Positions 50,437-58,990 of a stretch of 59,653 nucleotides of DNA are shown here, piece after piece (the first letter of the stretch is position 1; each line of letters opens with the position of its first letter). Source of the DNA: WRKB01 sp031551145 (lineage in GTDB: Bacteria; Desulfobacterota; Desulfovibrionia; Desulfovibrionales; Desulfovibrionaceae); the NCBI GenBank assembly GCA_031551145.1, contig JAVBNZ010000028.1, positions 1 to 59,653 of the forward strand, given 5' to 3'. Below the pieces are notes generated by a model that did no database searches, was not told the origin of the DNA, and saw only the letters and a list, made by a program, of their open reading frames with translations. A program made the position numbers and the translations under genes.

Positions 50437-50483
50437 GATATCCGACAAAGGCAGGGACGAAAAGACCGTAGCGGCGGCAGGTT

Positions 50484-51551
50484 TTAGAGCGACACTTCCA
50501 TGCTCCCCAAGCCGCTGCGCATAATCAGGGCGCGCAGCGCCGGGGTGTAGAGAAAGGGCGATTTTCCGATCTTGCACAGCAGCTTAAGACGCAGGCCGAA
50601 CGTGGCGCGGCGGTAGGCCGCATGAAGATCCGCCGCGCCGGCGTTCAGCACTTCACTGAGGACGCGGGCGCTGTCCAAAGCGTAGCTCATGCCTTCCAGA
50701 GAGCTGGGGCTGATGAAGCCCGCCGCCTCGCCCAGCAGAAACGCCCCCGCGCCTCCGCAGCAGAAATCCCACGGCGTTTGCGGCCGCAGCACCGCGCAGG
50801 CCTCGGTCTTCACCGGCCGGGCCAGGTCAAAGCCGAAGGCGGCGGCCCGCTCTTTCAGCAGGGCGAAATTTTTCCGCGCTTCGGCCGGCGCGAACGCTCC
50901 GCCGAAGATAAAATACGGCCCCTTGGTCAGGCCCCAGGCGTAGCAGTCCGTGAGTTCCGGATCAAAAAGGCAGGAATAAAAAGGCGTTTCACGGCGATCC
51001 GCGAACCATTGCTGGATCGCGGTATAGCGGCGTATGCGTCCCTGCGGAAAAAGCGCACGCCGGATGAGGGAGTTCGCGCCGTCCGCGCCGACGATCAGCC
51101 GCGCCGTCGCGGCATGTTCCTTTCCTCGACTGCGCCAGTGCAGTCGGAAGCCCCTGCTCCCATCCAGGCGCTCCACTCCCGTGCAGGCGGCGGCATCGCA
51201 CAGCCGCACGCGCGGCGGAATAAGGGAACGCAGCCAGGAATCGAACGCATGCCTGTCCAGGTTCAGATACATGCGCTGATAATGCCGGGTCAGCCCGGTC
51301 GCGCAGTCTATGGTGCGCACGGAAAAAATCTGCGGATCCGCGAGAATGTTCAGAGGCAGAACAAGGCCGAAGCGGGCCAGGGATTTCTGCGCGTCCGGGG
51401 CGAGCAGACCGCCGCAGGGTTTGCGGAAACCTTCTTCGTCGGAGGCGGGCGCCCTGTCCAGCGCCAGCACGGAAAAGCGCGCGTCCAGCAGGCGCGCCAA
51501 ACTCGCGCCGGCAGGCCCCAGGCCGACAACGGCCACATCATAATGTTCCAT
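50484..51551 (-). CDS. FAD-dependent geranylgeranyl-reductase-like oxidoreductase
   Basis: 355 residues from ATG at 51551, 2 nt after the ybgC stop. An N-terminal dinucleotide fold DVAVVGLGPAGASLARLL, a mid ARLIVGADGANSLIRR, and a C-terminal FLLGEAAGFISPSSLEGMSYALDSARVL define the geranylgeranyl reductase/FixC-like flavoproteins. Members saturate prenyl chains or act on other lipids or quinones. The substrate is not evident. It is translationally close to YbgC. Confidence 0.85.
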   Translation of the reverse strand: MEHYDVAVVGLGPAGASLARLLDARFSVLALDRAPASDEEGFRKPCGGLLAPDAQKSLARFGLVLPLNILADPQIFSVRTIDCATGLTRHYQRMYLNLDRHAFDSWLRSLIPPRVRLCDAAACTGVERLDGSRGFRLHWRSRGKEHAATARLIVGADGANSLIRRALFPQGRIRRYTAIQQWFADRRETPFYSCLFDPELTDCYAWGLTKGPYFIFGGAFAPAEARKNFALLKERAAAFGFDLARPVKTEACAVLRPQTPWDFCCGGAGAFLLGEAAGFISPSSLEGMSYALDSARVLSEVLNAGAADLHAAYRRATFGLRLKLLCKIGKSPFLYTPALRALIMRSGLGSMEVSL

Positions 51552-51553
51552 TT

Positions 51554-51967
51554 CTATTTCAACAACGCTTCGCGCAGCCTTTCGGGGATGGCCACGGGCC
51601 GCCCGTCCCTGTTCACGCAGGCGTGGCGGGTCATGCCTTCGGCCATGAGCGTGTCCCGCGCTTCGTTCCACACCTTGTAGGAGCAGATGAAGGATGCCTT
51701 GCCCAGTTCCGTGATGCCGGCGTTGATCTGCATCAGATCGTCATAGCGCACGGATCTGCGGTAACGGCAGCGGGCTTCCTGCACGGGCAGAAGAAAGCCC
51801 CAGGCTTCCACCTCCACGTAGGTCAGGCCCCGTTCGCGCAGGAATTGATTCCTTGCCCGTTCAAAAATATGCAGGTACTCTGCGTAGTACAAAACGCCCG
51901 CGCTGTCCGTTTCCCCGTAGGAAACCCGATGCGCAAACCAAAACGCGGATTGAAGTTCCTCATGCAC
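51554..51967 (-). CDS. ybgC: acyl-CoA thioesterase, YbgC/4-hydroxybenzoyl-CoA family
   Basis: 137 residues, hotdog fold. The family signature YGETDSAGVLYYAEYLHIFERAR (17-39) contains the catalytic Asp. RYDDLMQINAGI and CSYKVWNE follow in order. The 5' end overlaps the divergent mltA by about 39 nt. Confidence 0.92.
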   Translation of the reverse strand: MHEELQSAFWFAHRVSYGETDSAGVLYYAEYLHIFERARNQFLRERGLTYVEVEAWGFLLPVQEARCRYRRSVRYDDLMQINAGITELGKASFICSYKVWNEARDTLMAEGMTRHACVNRDGRPVAIPERLREALLK

Positions 51968-53113
51968 AGGCCTGTCCTCGCTCCTCTGTGTTCAGTGTTT
52001 TTGTTCTGTCTGCTCACCCTTGCTTCCGGCTGCTCCGAAACCCGCACCGGCCCCGGCCCGGCCCAGACGCCGCCCCAGCCCTACCGGGGCGCGACCGGGC
52101 AAATTCCCTTCCCGCAGGAAAGTCCCCGGGCCTTCATCGGCAAGCTGACGCCGGCCGGGCAGGGTCTTGCCTCCTGGCGCGATCTGGAGCCCGCCCTGAC
52201 GAACAGCATCAATTATGTGAATACAAAAAAAACCAATGAATCCGCCGTGAACCGGCCCGGCCTTTCCGTCACCTGGGGCCGGCTTGCGGCCACGCTGGAA
52301 CGCCTGCGCGGCCTGCTGCCCAGGCTGGATGCCGAGCCCGGCCTGCTTATGCAGAACTTCACCTGGGCGCGCGTTGATGAAAGCATCATGTTCACCGGCT
52401 ATTACGAACCGACCATTCCCGCGAGCCGCACGCCCAAACCGGGGCTGATCCCCATCTACTCCACTCCGCCCGACATGGCGAAACAAAAGAAGCGCGGCAA
52501 AAGCTACCACGATCGCGCGGCCATAGACAAGCGCGGGGCGCTGGCCGGAAAGGGCCTGGAAATGGCCTGGATGGACCCTGTGGAGGCCTTTTTTCTCCAG
52601 GTGCAGGGCTCGGGCCGCCTGCGTTTTGACGACGGCACGGAGGCCTACGTCAACTACGCCTCGCAGAACGGGCACAAATACGTGAGCATAGGCCGCATCA
52701 TGAAGGAGCAGGGCCTGCTGGAAGAGGGCAACGTCAACATGCCCGCCATCAAGAACTGGCTGCGCGACAATCCCGCCCGCCGGGACGAAATGCTGCTCTG
52801 CAATCCGAGCTACGTTTTCTTCCGCTGGGGAACCAAGCCCAAGGGAGCGATGGGCTTTTTTGTGCAGCCCGGGATCAGTCTGGCGGTGAGCCGTTCTTAT
52901 ATCCCGCTGGGCGCGGTGGTGGCCTACGGCGTCAATCTGCCCGATCCGCAAAAGGGCGGCCTGCCCGTGCGTGCCATAGGCCTGGCGCAGGACACGGGCG
53001 GGGCCATCAAGGGCAGGCGCATCGACATCTTCTGCGGCGACGGCCCGCGCGCCGAATACATCGCCGGGCACCTCGACGTGCAGGGCGAAGCCTGGGTGCT
53101 GCTGGCGAAATAA
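51929..53113 (+). CDS. mltA: membrane-bound lytic transglycosylase MltA
   Basis: 394 residues from ATG at 51929, which has AGGA upstream; ATG at 51962 would just precede the signal peptide. The signal peptide has a lipobox LASGC (Cys near 34). The core has the MltA beta-barrel motifs: FTGYYEPTIPASRT, FFLQVQGSGRLRFDDG and NPSYVFFRW. The catalytic Asp lies in AQDTGGAIKGRRIDIFCG near 355. It cleaves peptidoglycan glycan strands from the outer membrane. Both possible starts lie inside ybgC on the other strand. Confidence 0.93.
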   Translation: MRKPKRGLKFLMHRPVLAPLCSVFLFCLLTLASGCSETRTGPGPAQTPPQPYRGATGQIPFPQESPRAFIGKLTPAGQGLASWRDLEPALTNSINYVNTKKTNESAVNRPGLSVTWGRLAATLERLRGLLPRLDAEPGLLMQNFTWARVDESIMFTGYYEPTIPASRTPKPGLIPIYSTPPDMAKQKKRGKSYHDRAAIDKRGALAGKGLEMAWMDPVEAFFLQVQGSGRLRFDDGTEAYVNYASQNGHKYVSIGRIMKEQGLLEEGNVNMPAIKNWLRDNPARRDEMLLCNPSYVFFRWGTKPKGAMGFFVQPGISLAVSRSYIPLGAVVAYGVNLPDPQKGGLPVRAIGLAQDTGGAIKGRRIDIFCGDGPRAEYIAGHLDVQGEAWVLLAK

Positions 53114-53230
53114 CCGCGTATCGCTGCATCACCCTGCTGTTCTTAAAAAAATTATACCACTACTTCCCCCCGGAAGAATCGTATTTTTCCGGATGTGAAC
53201 GTGAACCGCGACGCAGTGAGGAAATGAAGA

Positions 53231-54307
53231 ATGAAAACATACCGCATAGCCTTTATCCCCGGCGACGGCGTCGGCCCGGAAGTTGCCCGCGAAACGGAAA
53301 AAGTCCTGCGGGTCTGCGCGGAACTCTTCGGATTCGGCATTGCGGCCGACAGCTATGGTTGGAATTGCGACCATTATCTGCAACACGGGCGTATGATGCC
53401 GGAAAACGCGCTTGATACGCTTCGGGCGTATGATGCCGTTTTCCTGGGCTCGGTGGGCGACGCCGCCAAAGTTCCGGATCATGTCTCGCTCGGCCCGCTT
53501 CTCGCCATACGCCAGGGCTTTGATCAATATGTCAACCTGCGTCCCATCGTGCTGCACGAAGGCGTGGATTCGCCCGTTGTCTCCTGTACGCCGGAAACAG
53601 TGGATATGGTTGTGGTGCGCGAGAACACGGAAGGCGAATACTGCCGGCTCGGCGGATTTTTTTCCCCTGATGCCCCGCACGGCTTTGCTTCGCAGATGGC
53701 GGTTTTTTCCCGCAAAGGGTGCGAACGCGTCATGCGCTATGCCTTTGAACTGGCACGCGAACGCAAAGCCGCAGGCGGCAGGGGCAGGGTGACAAACTGC
53801 ACGAAGTCAAATGCCTTGAATTATTCAATGGTGTACTGGGACACGATTTTCAGGGAAGTTGCCGCCCTCTATCCGAACATAGAAACCGATCAGTATCTGG
53901 TGGATGCGCTCAGCATGCTCATGATCACCGACCCCGGCCGCTTTGACGTGATTGTGGCCTCAAATCTGTTCGGCGACATCATAACGGATTTGGGTTCCGT
54001 GCTGCAGGGCGGCATAGGCCTGGCCGCGGGCGCCAATATCGATCCGGAGCGCCGCAGCCCGTCCATGTTCGAGCCCATCCACGGCTCCGCATTGGCCCTG
54101 GCGGGAAAAAACAAGGTAAACCCCATAGCGTCCATCGAGTCCGGCCGCATGATGCTTGACTTCCTCGGCGAGAAAAAAGCCGCCGCCGCCTTGCTGGCCG
54201 CGGTGAAAACAGTGCTTGCGGAACGGAAGGCGCGTACGGGCGACATGGGCGGCACAAGTTCCACTTCGGAAGTGGGTGATGCCGTTGCGGCCGCTTTGCG
54301 GGCGTGA
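53231..54307 (+). CDS. decarboxylating dehydrogenase of the isopropylmalate/tartrate dehydrogenase family
   Basis: 358 residues, beta-decarboxylating dehydrogenase. FIPGDGVGPEVARE (8-21), VVVRENTEGEYCRLGG, TKSNALNYS, and SNLFGDIITDLGSVLQGGIGLAAGANI are the family blocks, with the Mg-binding Asp in the last. The substrate loop region around NLRPIVL and the GWNCDHY segment near 38-44 fit tartrate/D-malate dehydrogenases better than LeuB, and no leu genes are near. The exact substrate is unproven. Confidence 0.85.
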   Translation: MKTYRIAFIPGDGVGPEVARETEKVLRVCAELFGFGIAADSYGWNCDHYLQHGRMMPENALDTLRAYDAVFLGSVGDAAKVPDHVSLGPLLAIRQGFDQYVNLRPIVLHEGVDSPVVSCTPETVDMVVVRENTEGEYCRLGGFFSPDAPHGFASQMAVFSRKGCERVMRYAFELARERKAAGGRGRVTNCTKSNALNYSMVYWDTIFREVAALYPNIETDQYLVDALSMLMITDPGRFDVIVASNLFGDIITDLGSVLQGGIGLAAGANIDPERRSPSMFEPIHGSALALAGKNKVNPIASIESGRMMLDFLGEKKAAAALLAAVKTVLAERKARTGDMGGTSSTSEVGDAVAAALRA

Positions 54308-54333
54308 TTGAGGGAAACCTGCGGTAAGTACGC

Positions 54334-55278
54334 CTATGGCTTTGACGCCGGCGGCGCCGCTCCCGCTTCCAACAGCGTGGCCTCCACCGCATAACGGCCC
54401 TTCCAGGGCGGCGGGAGCGTGAATGCCTCCCCTGTCGGCAGCGCTGTCCGAAAGGCGTGCAGAAAAAGCCCTCCACCCTGCCGGCGCGCGCCGTACTTCA
54501 CGTCCCCGACTATCGGATGCCCGCGCGCGGCAAGCTGCGCCCGAATCTGGTGCGTGCGTCCGGTTATCAGGCGGACGCGCAGCAGGCTTGCGTCGGCCCG
54601 GCACAGCACAGGCGCGGCTTCGCACAGCGCCTCCTGCCCCCCTTCCCTCTCGGCGAGCACGCGCATCTTCTCCCGGCCGGGTGCGCCGTCCTTTTCCATA
54701 AAATCACGCAGAATGCCGGCTTCCGCCTGCGGCCATTCGCCTTCCACCCAGGCCAGATACTCCTTCACGACCGTGCGCGCGGCAAAGGCCTCGTGCAGGG
54801 CGCGCAGGCGCTCGTAACTCAGGGCCGCGAGCAGCAGGCCGGATGTGTCTTTGTCCAGGCGATGAGCGGGCGTGGGTTTGAAGGGGGCGTCGGAAAAATG
54901 CGCGGCCAAGCGGGAACTCAGGCTGTCCGTGTGCCCGGAACCCGGCTGCACGGGCAGGCCGGCGGGTTTGCCGAGCACCAGCAGATCGGGCAGTTGAGCG
55001 GCGATGTCGATAGGCAGCCGTTCTCCGGCCGCGCCGACAGAAGTGGAGGCTACCGTCGCGGCCATGCTCCGGGCAAAGGGCGGCACGCGCACGCCGTCCC
55101 CGGCTTCCAGGCGGTCAAAGGGTTTTGCGCGCAGGCCGTTGCGCCGCACCTGACCGGTGCGTATCCAGCGGTGGAGCATGGACGGGGCAAGGCCCAGCCG
55201 GCGCGTCAGAAACTGGAGCAGTTTCTGGCCGGCTTCCGAAGGATCGACTTCCAGTAAGGGAACATCCGGGGAAGGCAT
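54334..55278 (-). CDS. RluA-family pseudouridine synthase
   Basis: 314 residues. An N-terminal S4-like RNA-binding part (KLLQFLTRRLGLAPSMLHRWIRTGQVRRNG) is followed by the catalytic domain with HRLDKDTSGLLL (about 144-155, catalytic Asp) and ITGRTHQIRAQLAARGHPIVGD. It isomerises uridine in rRNA or tRNA. The subgroup (RluC or RluD) is not decided. Confidence 0.92.
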   Translation of the reverse strand: MPSPDVPLLEVDPSEAGQKLLQFLTRRLGLAPSMLHRWIRTGQVRRNGLRAKPFDRLEAGDGVRVPPFARSMAATVASTSVGAAGERLPIDIAAQLPDLLVLGKPAGLPVQPGSGHTDSLSSRLAAHFSDAPFKPTPAHRLDKDTSGLLLAALSYERLRALHEAFAARTVVKEYLAWVEGEWPQAEAGILRDFMEKDGAPGREKMRVLAEREGGQEALCEAAPVLCRADASLLRVRLITGRTHQIRAQLAARGHPIVGDVKYGARRQGGGLFLHAFRTALPTGEAFTLPPPWKGRYAVEATLLEAGAAPPASKP

Positions 55279-55284
55279 GACTGT

Positions 55285-55320
55285 GGGCGGAAAGGCGCGG
55301 TCTCACGCCTTTACCCGCCC
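55285..55320 (-). terminator. hairpin after the usp gene
   Basis: GGGCGG (55285-55290) with CCGCCC (55315-55320), and AAAGGCG (55291-55297) with CGCCTTT (55306-55312), form a near-perfect stem between usp and the pseudouridine synthase gene. No T-run is seen. Confidence 0.45.
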
Positions 55321-55379
55321 GAAATCTCCCATGTTTTTATGTTGTCTGACGATCGGCTTTTTTTCGGGGCCAAAGTGCC

Positions 55380-55826
55380 CTATTGCGCCGGCGGCTGCAC
55401 GACCAGAACCGGAATTTTTCCGTTTTTCGCCACTTTTTCGGCCACGGAACCGAAGACCATCAGCTTGACGCCCTTGAAGCCGTGGGTGCCCATGACGATG
55501 AGATCCGCACCGGAATCCGTCGCGATCTTGATGATCTCCTCCGGGGGACTGCCCACCGCGACCTTCGCTTCGACGCTCACATCGGCAAACATGGTGGTGA
55601 CTATCTCGTCCATGCGTTTTTCCGCGCCGATAAGGATGGAGCCCGCAAAGGTCTCTATGGCCTGGGGCTGCACTTCGAAAGCGGCGTACTGGTTGAGCGG
55701 CGGCGCCACGTACACGGCGATGATTTCCGCGCCGAAGGCCTTGGCCATGGTTACGGCATATTCCGTCACAAAGGAAGAGGCCTCGGAAAGATCCAGCGCG
55801 CAGACTATCCTTTTGATGCTTTTCAT
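55380..55826 (-). CDS. universal stress protein
   Basis: 148 residues with AAAGGAG before the ATG. A UspA fold: RIVCALDLSEAS at the N-terminus and the ATP-binding pattern GTHGFKGVKLMVFGSVAEKV near the C-terminus, close to G-2x-G-9x-G(S/T). Single domain, cytoplasmic, role in stress survival not specific. Confidence 0.93.
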   Translation of the reverse strand: MKSIKRIVCALDLSEASSFVTEYAVTMAKAFGAEIIAVYVAPPLNQYAAFEVQPQAIETFAGSILIGAEKRMDEIVTTMFADVSVEAKVAVGSPPEEIIKIATDSGADLIVMGTHGFKGVKLMVFGSVAEKVAKNGKIPVLVVQPPAQ

Positions 55827-55946
55827 TGCTCAACTCCTTTATGTAAAATATGTATACGGGATCTGCGATTGTACTGTACGCATATTTTTTTGGAAAACGC
55901 AAGGCTCAACGCTGAAATTGAGGTGGACGAAGCGACGAAATACGCC

Positions 55947-55974
55947 TTGACCCGGTACGTCGCTCTGATACCCT
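55947..55974 (+). promoter_or_regulatory. candidate sigma-70 promoter of mntP
   Basis: TTGACC (55947-55952), 16-nt spacer, TACCCT (55969-55974), 60 nt before the GTG at 56034. The leader does not show the yybP-ykoY manganese riboswitch consensus. Confidence 0.35.
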
Positions 55975-56033
55975 GCCGGAGCTTCGCCGGCGCGGCGGTT
56001 CGCTGCAGGCGATCTTCAATCAAGGATACAGTT

Positions 56034-56624
56034 GTGGATCTTCTCTCGCTTTTCGGCATTGCCGTGGCCCTGGCCATGGACGCCTTTGCCGTCTCCCTCA
56101 CCACCGGCGTGCGCCTGTTGCGGATCACGCCCTTCATGACCCTGCGCATGGCCGGGGTATTCGGCGGCTTTCAGTTCGCCATGCCCGTGATCGGCTGGAG
56201 CCTGGGCTCCGTGGCCCAACGCCGGATCGAAGACTACGACCACTGGCTGGCCTTTGCGTTGCTGGCCTTCGTGGGCGGAAAAATGCTGTGGGACGCCTGG
56301 GCGCGACGCGGCGCGCCGGCCGCCCCCGACGACCTCAAAGACCCCACCGTCGGCGGCACGCTTTGGATGCTCGGCGTGGCCACCAGTCTGGACGCCCTGG
56401 CTGTGGGCATTTCGCTGGCCATGCTGGGGCTGGAAGTGCTGTTCCCGGCGGTGCTGATCGGCGTGGTTTGCTTTGCGATCACCGTGATCGGACTGCATCT
56501 GGGCGGCCTGATGCGCCGGCTGCCGGGGCTGAACGCTCTGGGCGAAGGGGCCGCCGTGTTCGGCGGTCTGGTGTTGATCGCCATAGGAATCACGATCCTG
56601 CAGGAACACGGAGTATTCTCTTAA
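56034..56624 (+). CDS. mntP: manganese efflux pump MntP
   Basis: A GTG start with AAGGATA upstream gives 196 residues. It has six membrane helices in two repeats with charged residues inside the membrane: VALAMDAFAVSLTTGV (9-24) and GVATSLDALAVGISLAML near 120-137, typical of MntP. It exports Mn2+. Confidence 0.92.
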   Translation: MDLLSLFGIAVALAMDAFAVSLTTGVRLLRITPFMTLRMAGVFGGFQFAMPVIGWSLGSVAQRRIEDYDHWLAFALLAFVGGKMLWDAWARRGAPAAPDDLKDPTVGGTLWMLGVATSLDALAVGISLAMLGLEVLFPAVLIGVVCFAITVIGLHLGGLMRRLPGLNALGEGAAVFGGLVLIAIGITILQEHGVFS

Positions 56625-56632
56625 CCCCTGCT

Positions 56633-56845
56633 CTACATTCCGCCCTTCGGCCCTTTTTTGTTGTTGTAATGCTGATCCCAGTGGTGCGCGCAGACGGTGC
56701 AGTGCCAGTTGCTCGTCGGGCCGCCGGCAAAGCCCTCGCATGGGCAGATCGCGCAGCGCCCCAGCCCGCAATGGGCCGATCCGACGCAAAGCGCGGACAG
56801 AAGCGCCGCAAGCAGGACGCAGAAAATTTTGCGGCGCAACGTCAT
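56633..56845 (-). CDS. small exported Cys/His-rich protein
   Basis: 70 residues with GAGGAG 8 nt before the ATG. A signal peptide of about 25 residues (RRKIFCVLLAALLSALCVGSAHC) precedes a mature part with CAICPCEGF, WHCTVCAHHWDQHY and a Gly/Lys tail. The Cys and His pairs suggest metal binding or disulfides. I do not recognise a named family. It converges on mntP with an 8-nt gap. Confidence 0.7.
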   Translation of the reverse strand: MTLRRKIFCVLLAALLSALCVGSAHCGLGRCAICPCEGFAGGPTSNWHCTVCAHHWDQHYNNKKGPKGGM

Positions 56846-56981
56846 GACAAAATCTCCTCAAAGCTTATACTGAAATGTATGCCGCCGATCGCCCGGGCAG
56901 AGGCGCAACGGCTGGTGCTTCAGTACGCTTTGTTCTATACTGCCTGAACCGTTTTTATGCAATTACGCCCTGGAGGCCGTT

Positions 56982-57821
56982 ATGTGGGACTATACAGACG
57001 CCGTGCACGATCACTTTCTCAACCCGCGCAACGCCGGAGCGCTGAAAGACGCCAATGCCGTCGGCGAAGTGGGCAGCCTGACCTGCGGAGACGCGCTGAA
57101 ACTCTATCTGAAGATCGACGAAAGCGAACACATCGTGGACGCCGGTTTTGAAACCTTCGGCTGCGCCAGCGCCATCGCCTCCAGCTCCGTGCTCACGGAA
57201 ATGCTCAAGGGCATGCCCGTGGCCGAAGCGCAGAAAATCACCAACAAGGACATCGCCGCCAAGCTCGGCGGCCTGCCCAAGGAAAAGATGCACTGCTCCG
57301 TTATGGGGCAGGAGGCCCTGGAGGCCGCCCTGCGCAACTGGCGCGGGGAAGCGCCCCTTGCCCACGCGGAGGACGACGGCCCCCTGGTCTGCAAGTGCTT
57401 CGGCGTGACCGAGGGGCAGATACGCCGCGCGGTGCGCGAAAACGGCCTGCACACGGTGGAAGAGGTGGTCAACTTCACCAAGGCCGGAGGCGGCTGCGGA
57501 GAATGCACGCCGGACATTGAGGCCCTGATTGCCGCCGAACAGGGCACGACGCCGTTGCGGGAGCTGAAGCTTCCTCCCCGTCTGACCAACGTGCAGCGCA
57601 TACGCCTCATTTCCAAGGCCCTGGATGAGGAAATCCGCCCCCGCCTGCTTCAGGACGGCGGCGACGTGGAACTGGTGGACGTGGACGGCCCGCTGGTCAC
57701 CGTGACCCTGCGCGGCAAGTGCGGCAGCTGCCGTTCCAGCGCCCTCACGCTCAAGAACGTGGTGGAAAAAACCCTGCGCGAGCAGGTCAGCGCCGACATC
57801 CAGGTGCAGGAGGCAATATGA
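56982..57821 (+). CDS. nifU: Fe-S cluster assembly scaffold NifU, three-domain
   Basis: 279 residues with TGGAGG before the ATG. The IscU-like domain (1-125) has the three Cys in LTCGDAL, FGCASAI and HCSVMG. A [2Fe-2S] Bfd-like domain (about 133-180) has VCKCFGVTEGQ and GGGCGECTPD. The C-terminal Nfu domain has GKCGSCRSS. This is full-length NifU, which in sulfate reducers may serve general cluster assembly, and no nitrogenase gene is in view. A possible -10, TATACT at 56936-56941, lies upstream. It overlaps nifS by 4 nt. Confidence 0.95.
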   Translation: MWDYTDAVHDHFLNPRNAGALKDANAVGEVGSLTCGDALKLYLKIDESEHIVDAGFETFGCASAIASSSVLTEMLKGMPVAEAQKITNKDIAAKLGGLPKEKMHCSVMGQEALEAALRNWRGEAPLAHAEDDGPLVCKCFGVTEGQIRRAVRENGLHTVEEVVNFTKAGGGCGECTPDIEALIAAEQGTTPLRELKLPPRLTNVQRIRLISKALDEEIRPRLLQDGGDVELVDVDGPLVTVTLRGKCGSCRSSALTLKNVVEKTLREQVSADIQVQEAI

Positions 57822-58981
57822 CCGCGCCCGTCTACCTCGACAACAACGCCACCACCGCCGTGGCCCCGGAAGTGTTTGAGGCCATGCGGCCCTATTTCAC
57901 GGATCTCTACGGCAACGCCTCCAGCATGTACCGCTTCGGCGGGCAGGTGGCCGAGGGCCTGACAACGGCCCGCGAACAGGTGGCCGCGCTGCTGAACGCC
58001 GAACCCGAAGAAATCGTCTTCACCTCCTGCGGCACGGAAAGCGATTCCACCGCGATATGGTCGGCGCTCCAGTCCCAGCCGGACAAGCGCCACATCGTCA
58101 CCACGCGCGTGGAGCATCCCGCCGTGCTCAACCTGTGCAATCATCTGAAAACGCAGAAATATTCCGTCACCTTCCTGCCGGTGGACGAAAAGGGGCTCTT
58201 TCCCCTCCAGGCCCTGGAAGACGCTTTGCGCGACGATACCGCGCTCGTCTCCATCATGTTCGCCAACAATGAAAGCGGCGTGATCTTTCCCATAGCCGAG
58301 GCCGCCGCCCTGGCCAAAAGCCGGGGCGTCCCCTTCCATACCGACGCCGTACAGGCCGTGGGCAAGCTGCCCATCGACCTGAAAACGCTGCCTGTGGACT
58401 ATCTGGCCCTTTCCGGCCACAAGCTGCACGCGCCCAAGGGCATAGGCGCGCTCTACGTGCGCCGGGGCACGCGCTTCCGGCCCTTCCTCATGGGCGGGCA
58501 CCAGGAGCGCGGCAGACGCGCCGGCACGGAAAACGCGGCCTTCATCGTGGCCCTGGGCAAGGCCTGCGAACTGGCCGCCGCCCATATGAATGACGAAAAT
58601 ACCCGCGTGCGCGCCCTGCGCGACAAGCTCGAAGCCGGACTGGTCGCCGCCGTGCCCGAATGCGTCGTTAACGGCGACAGGGAACAACGCCTGCCCAACA
58701 CCCTCAACATCGCCTTCAAAAACATCGAGGGCGAGGCCATCCTGCTCATGCTCGACCGCCTGGGCATCTGCGCCAGTTCCGGCTCGGCCTGTACCTCGGG
58801 CAGCCTTGAGCCCTCCCACGTGCTGCGCGCCATGGGGGTGCCCTTCACGCACGTTCACGGCTCCGTCCGCTTCTCCCTCTCCCGCTACACCACCGAAGAG
58901 GAAATCGACTACACCATCAGGGAGCTGCCGCCCATTGTGGCCCGTCTGCGCGCCATCTCGCCCTTCGGCAAGAAGAACTAG
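57818..58981 (+). CDS. nifS: cysteine desulfurase NifS
   Basis: ATG overlaps the nifU stop; 387 residues. It makes persulfide from cysteine with PLP. YLDNNATTAVAPEV starts the fold, VEHPAVLN and TDAVQAVGKL follow, the PLP Lys is in LSGHKLHAPKG near 207, and the catalytic Cys in SSGSACTSGSLEPSHVL near 326. Coupled to NifU, it supplies sulfur for clusters and perhaps for MnmA. Confidence 0.96.
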   Translation: MTAPVYLDNNATTAVAPEVFEAMRPYFTDLYGNASSMYRFGGQVAEGLTTAREQVAALLNAEPEEIVFTSCGTESDSTAIWSALQSQPDKRHIVTTRVEHPAVLNLCNHLKTQKYSVTFLPVDEKGLFPLQALEDALRDDTALVSIMFANNESGVIFPIAEAAALAKSRGVPFHTDAVQAVGKLPIDLKTLPVDYLALSGHKLHAPKGIGALYVRRGTRFRPFLMGGHQERGRRAGTENAAFIVALGKACELAAAHMNDENTRVRALRDKLEAGLVAAVPECVVNGDREQRLPNTLNIAFKNIEGEAILLMLDRLGICASSGSACTSGSLEPSHVLRAMGVPFTHVHGSVRFSLSRYTTEEEIDYTIRELPPIVARLRAISPFGKKN

Positions 58982-58990
58982 CCGCGGGTC

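Noticed and set aside
50394..50471. 25-codon basic open frame as an annotated gene
   Set aside because: Very short, overlaps a probable terminator structure and is not backed by any family; kept only as a finding.
55827..56033. yybP-ykoY manganese riboswitch before mntP
   Set aside because: The conserved purine-rich core of that element was not found in the leader.
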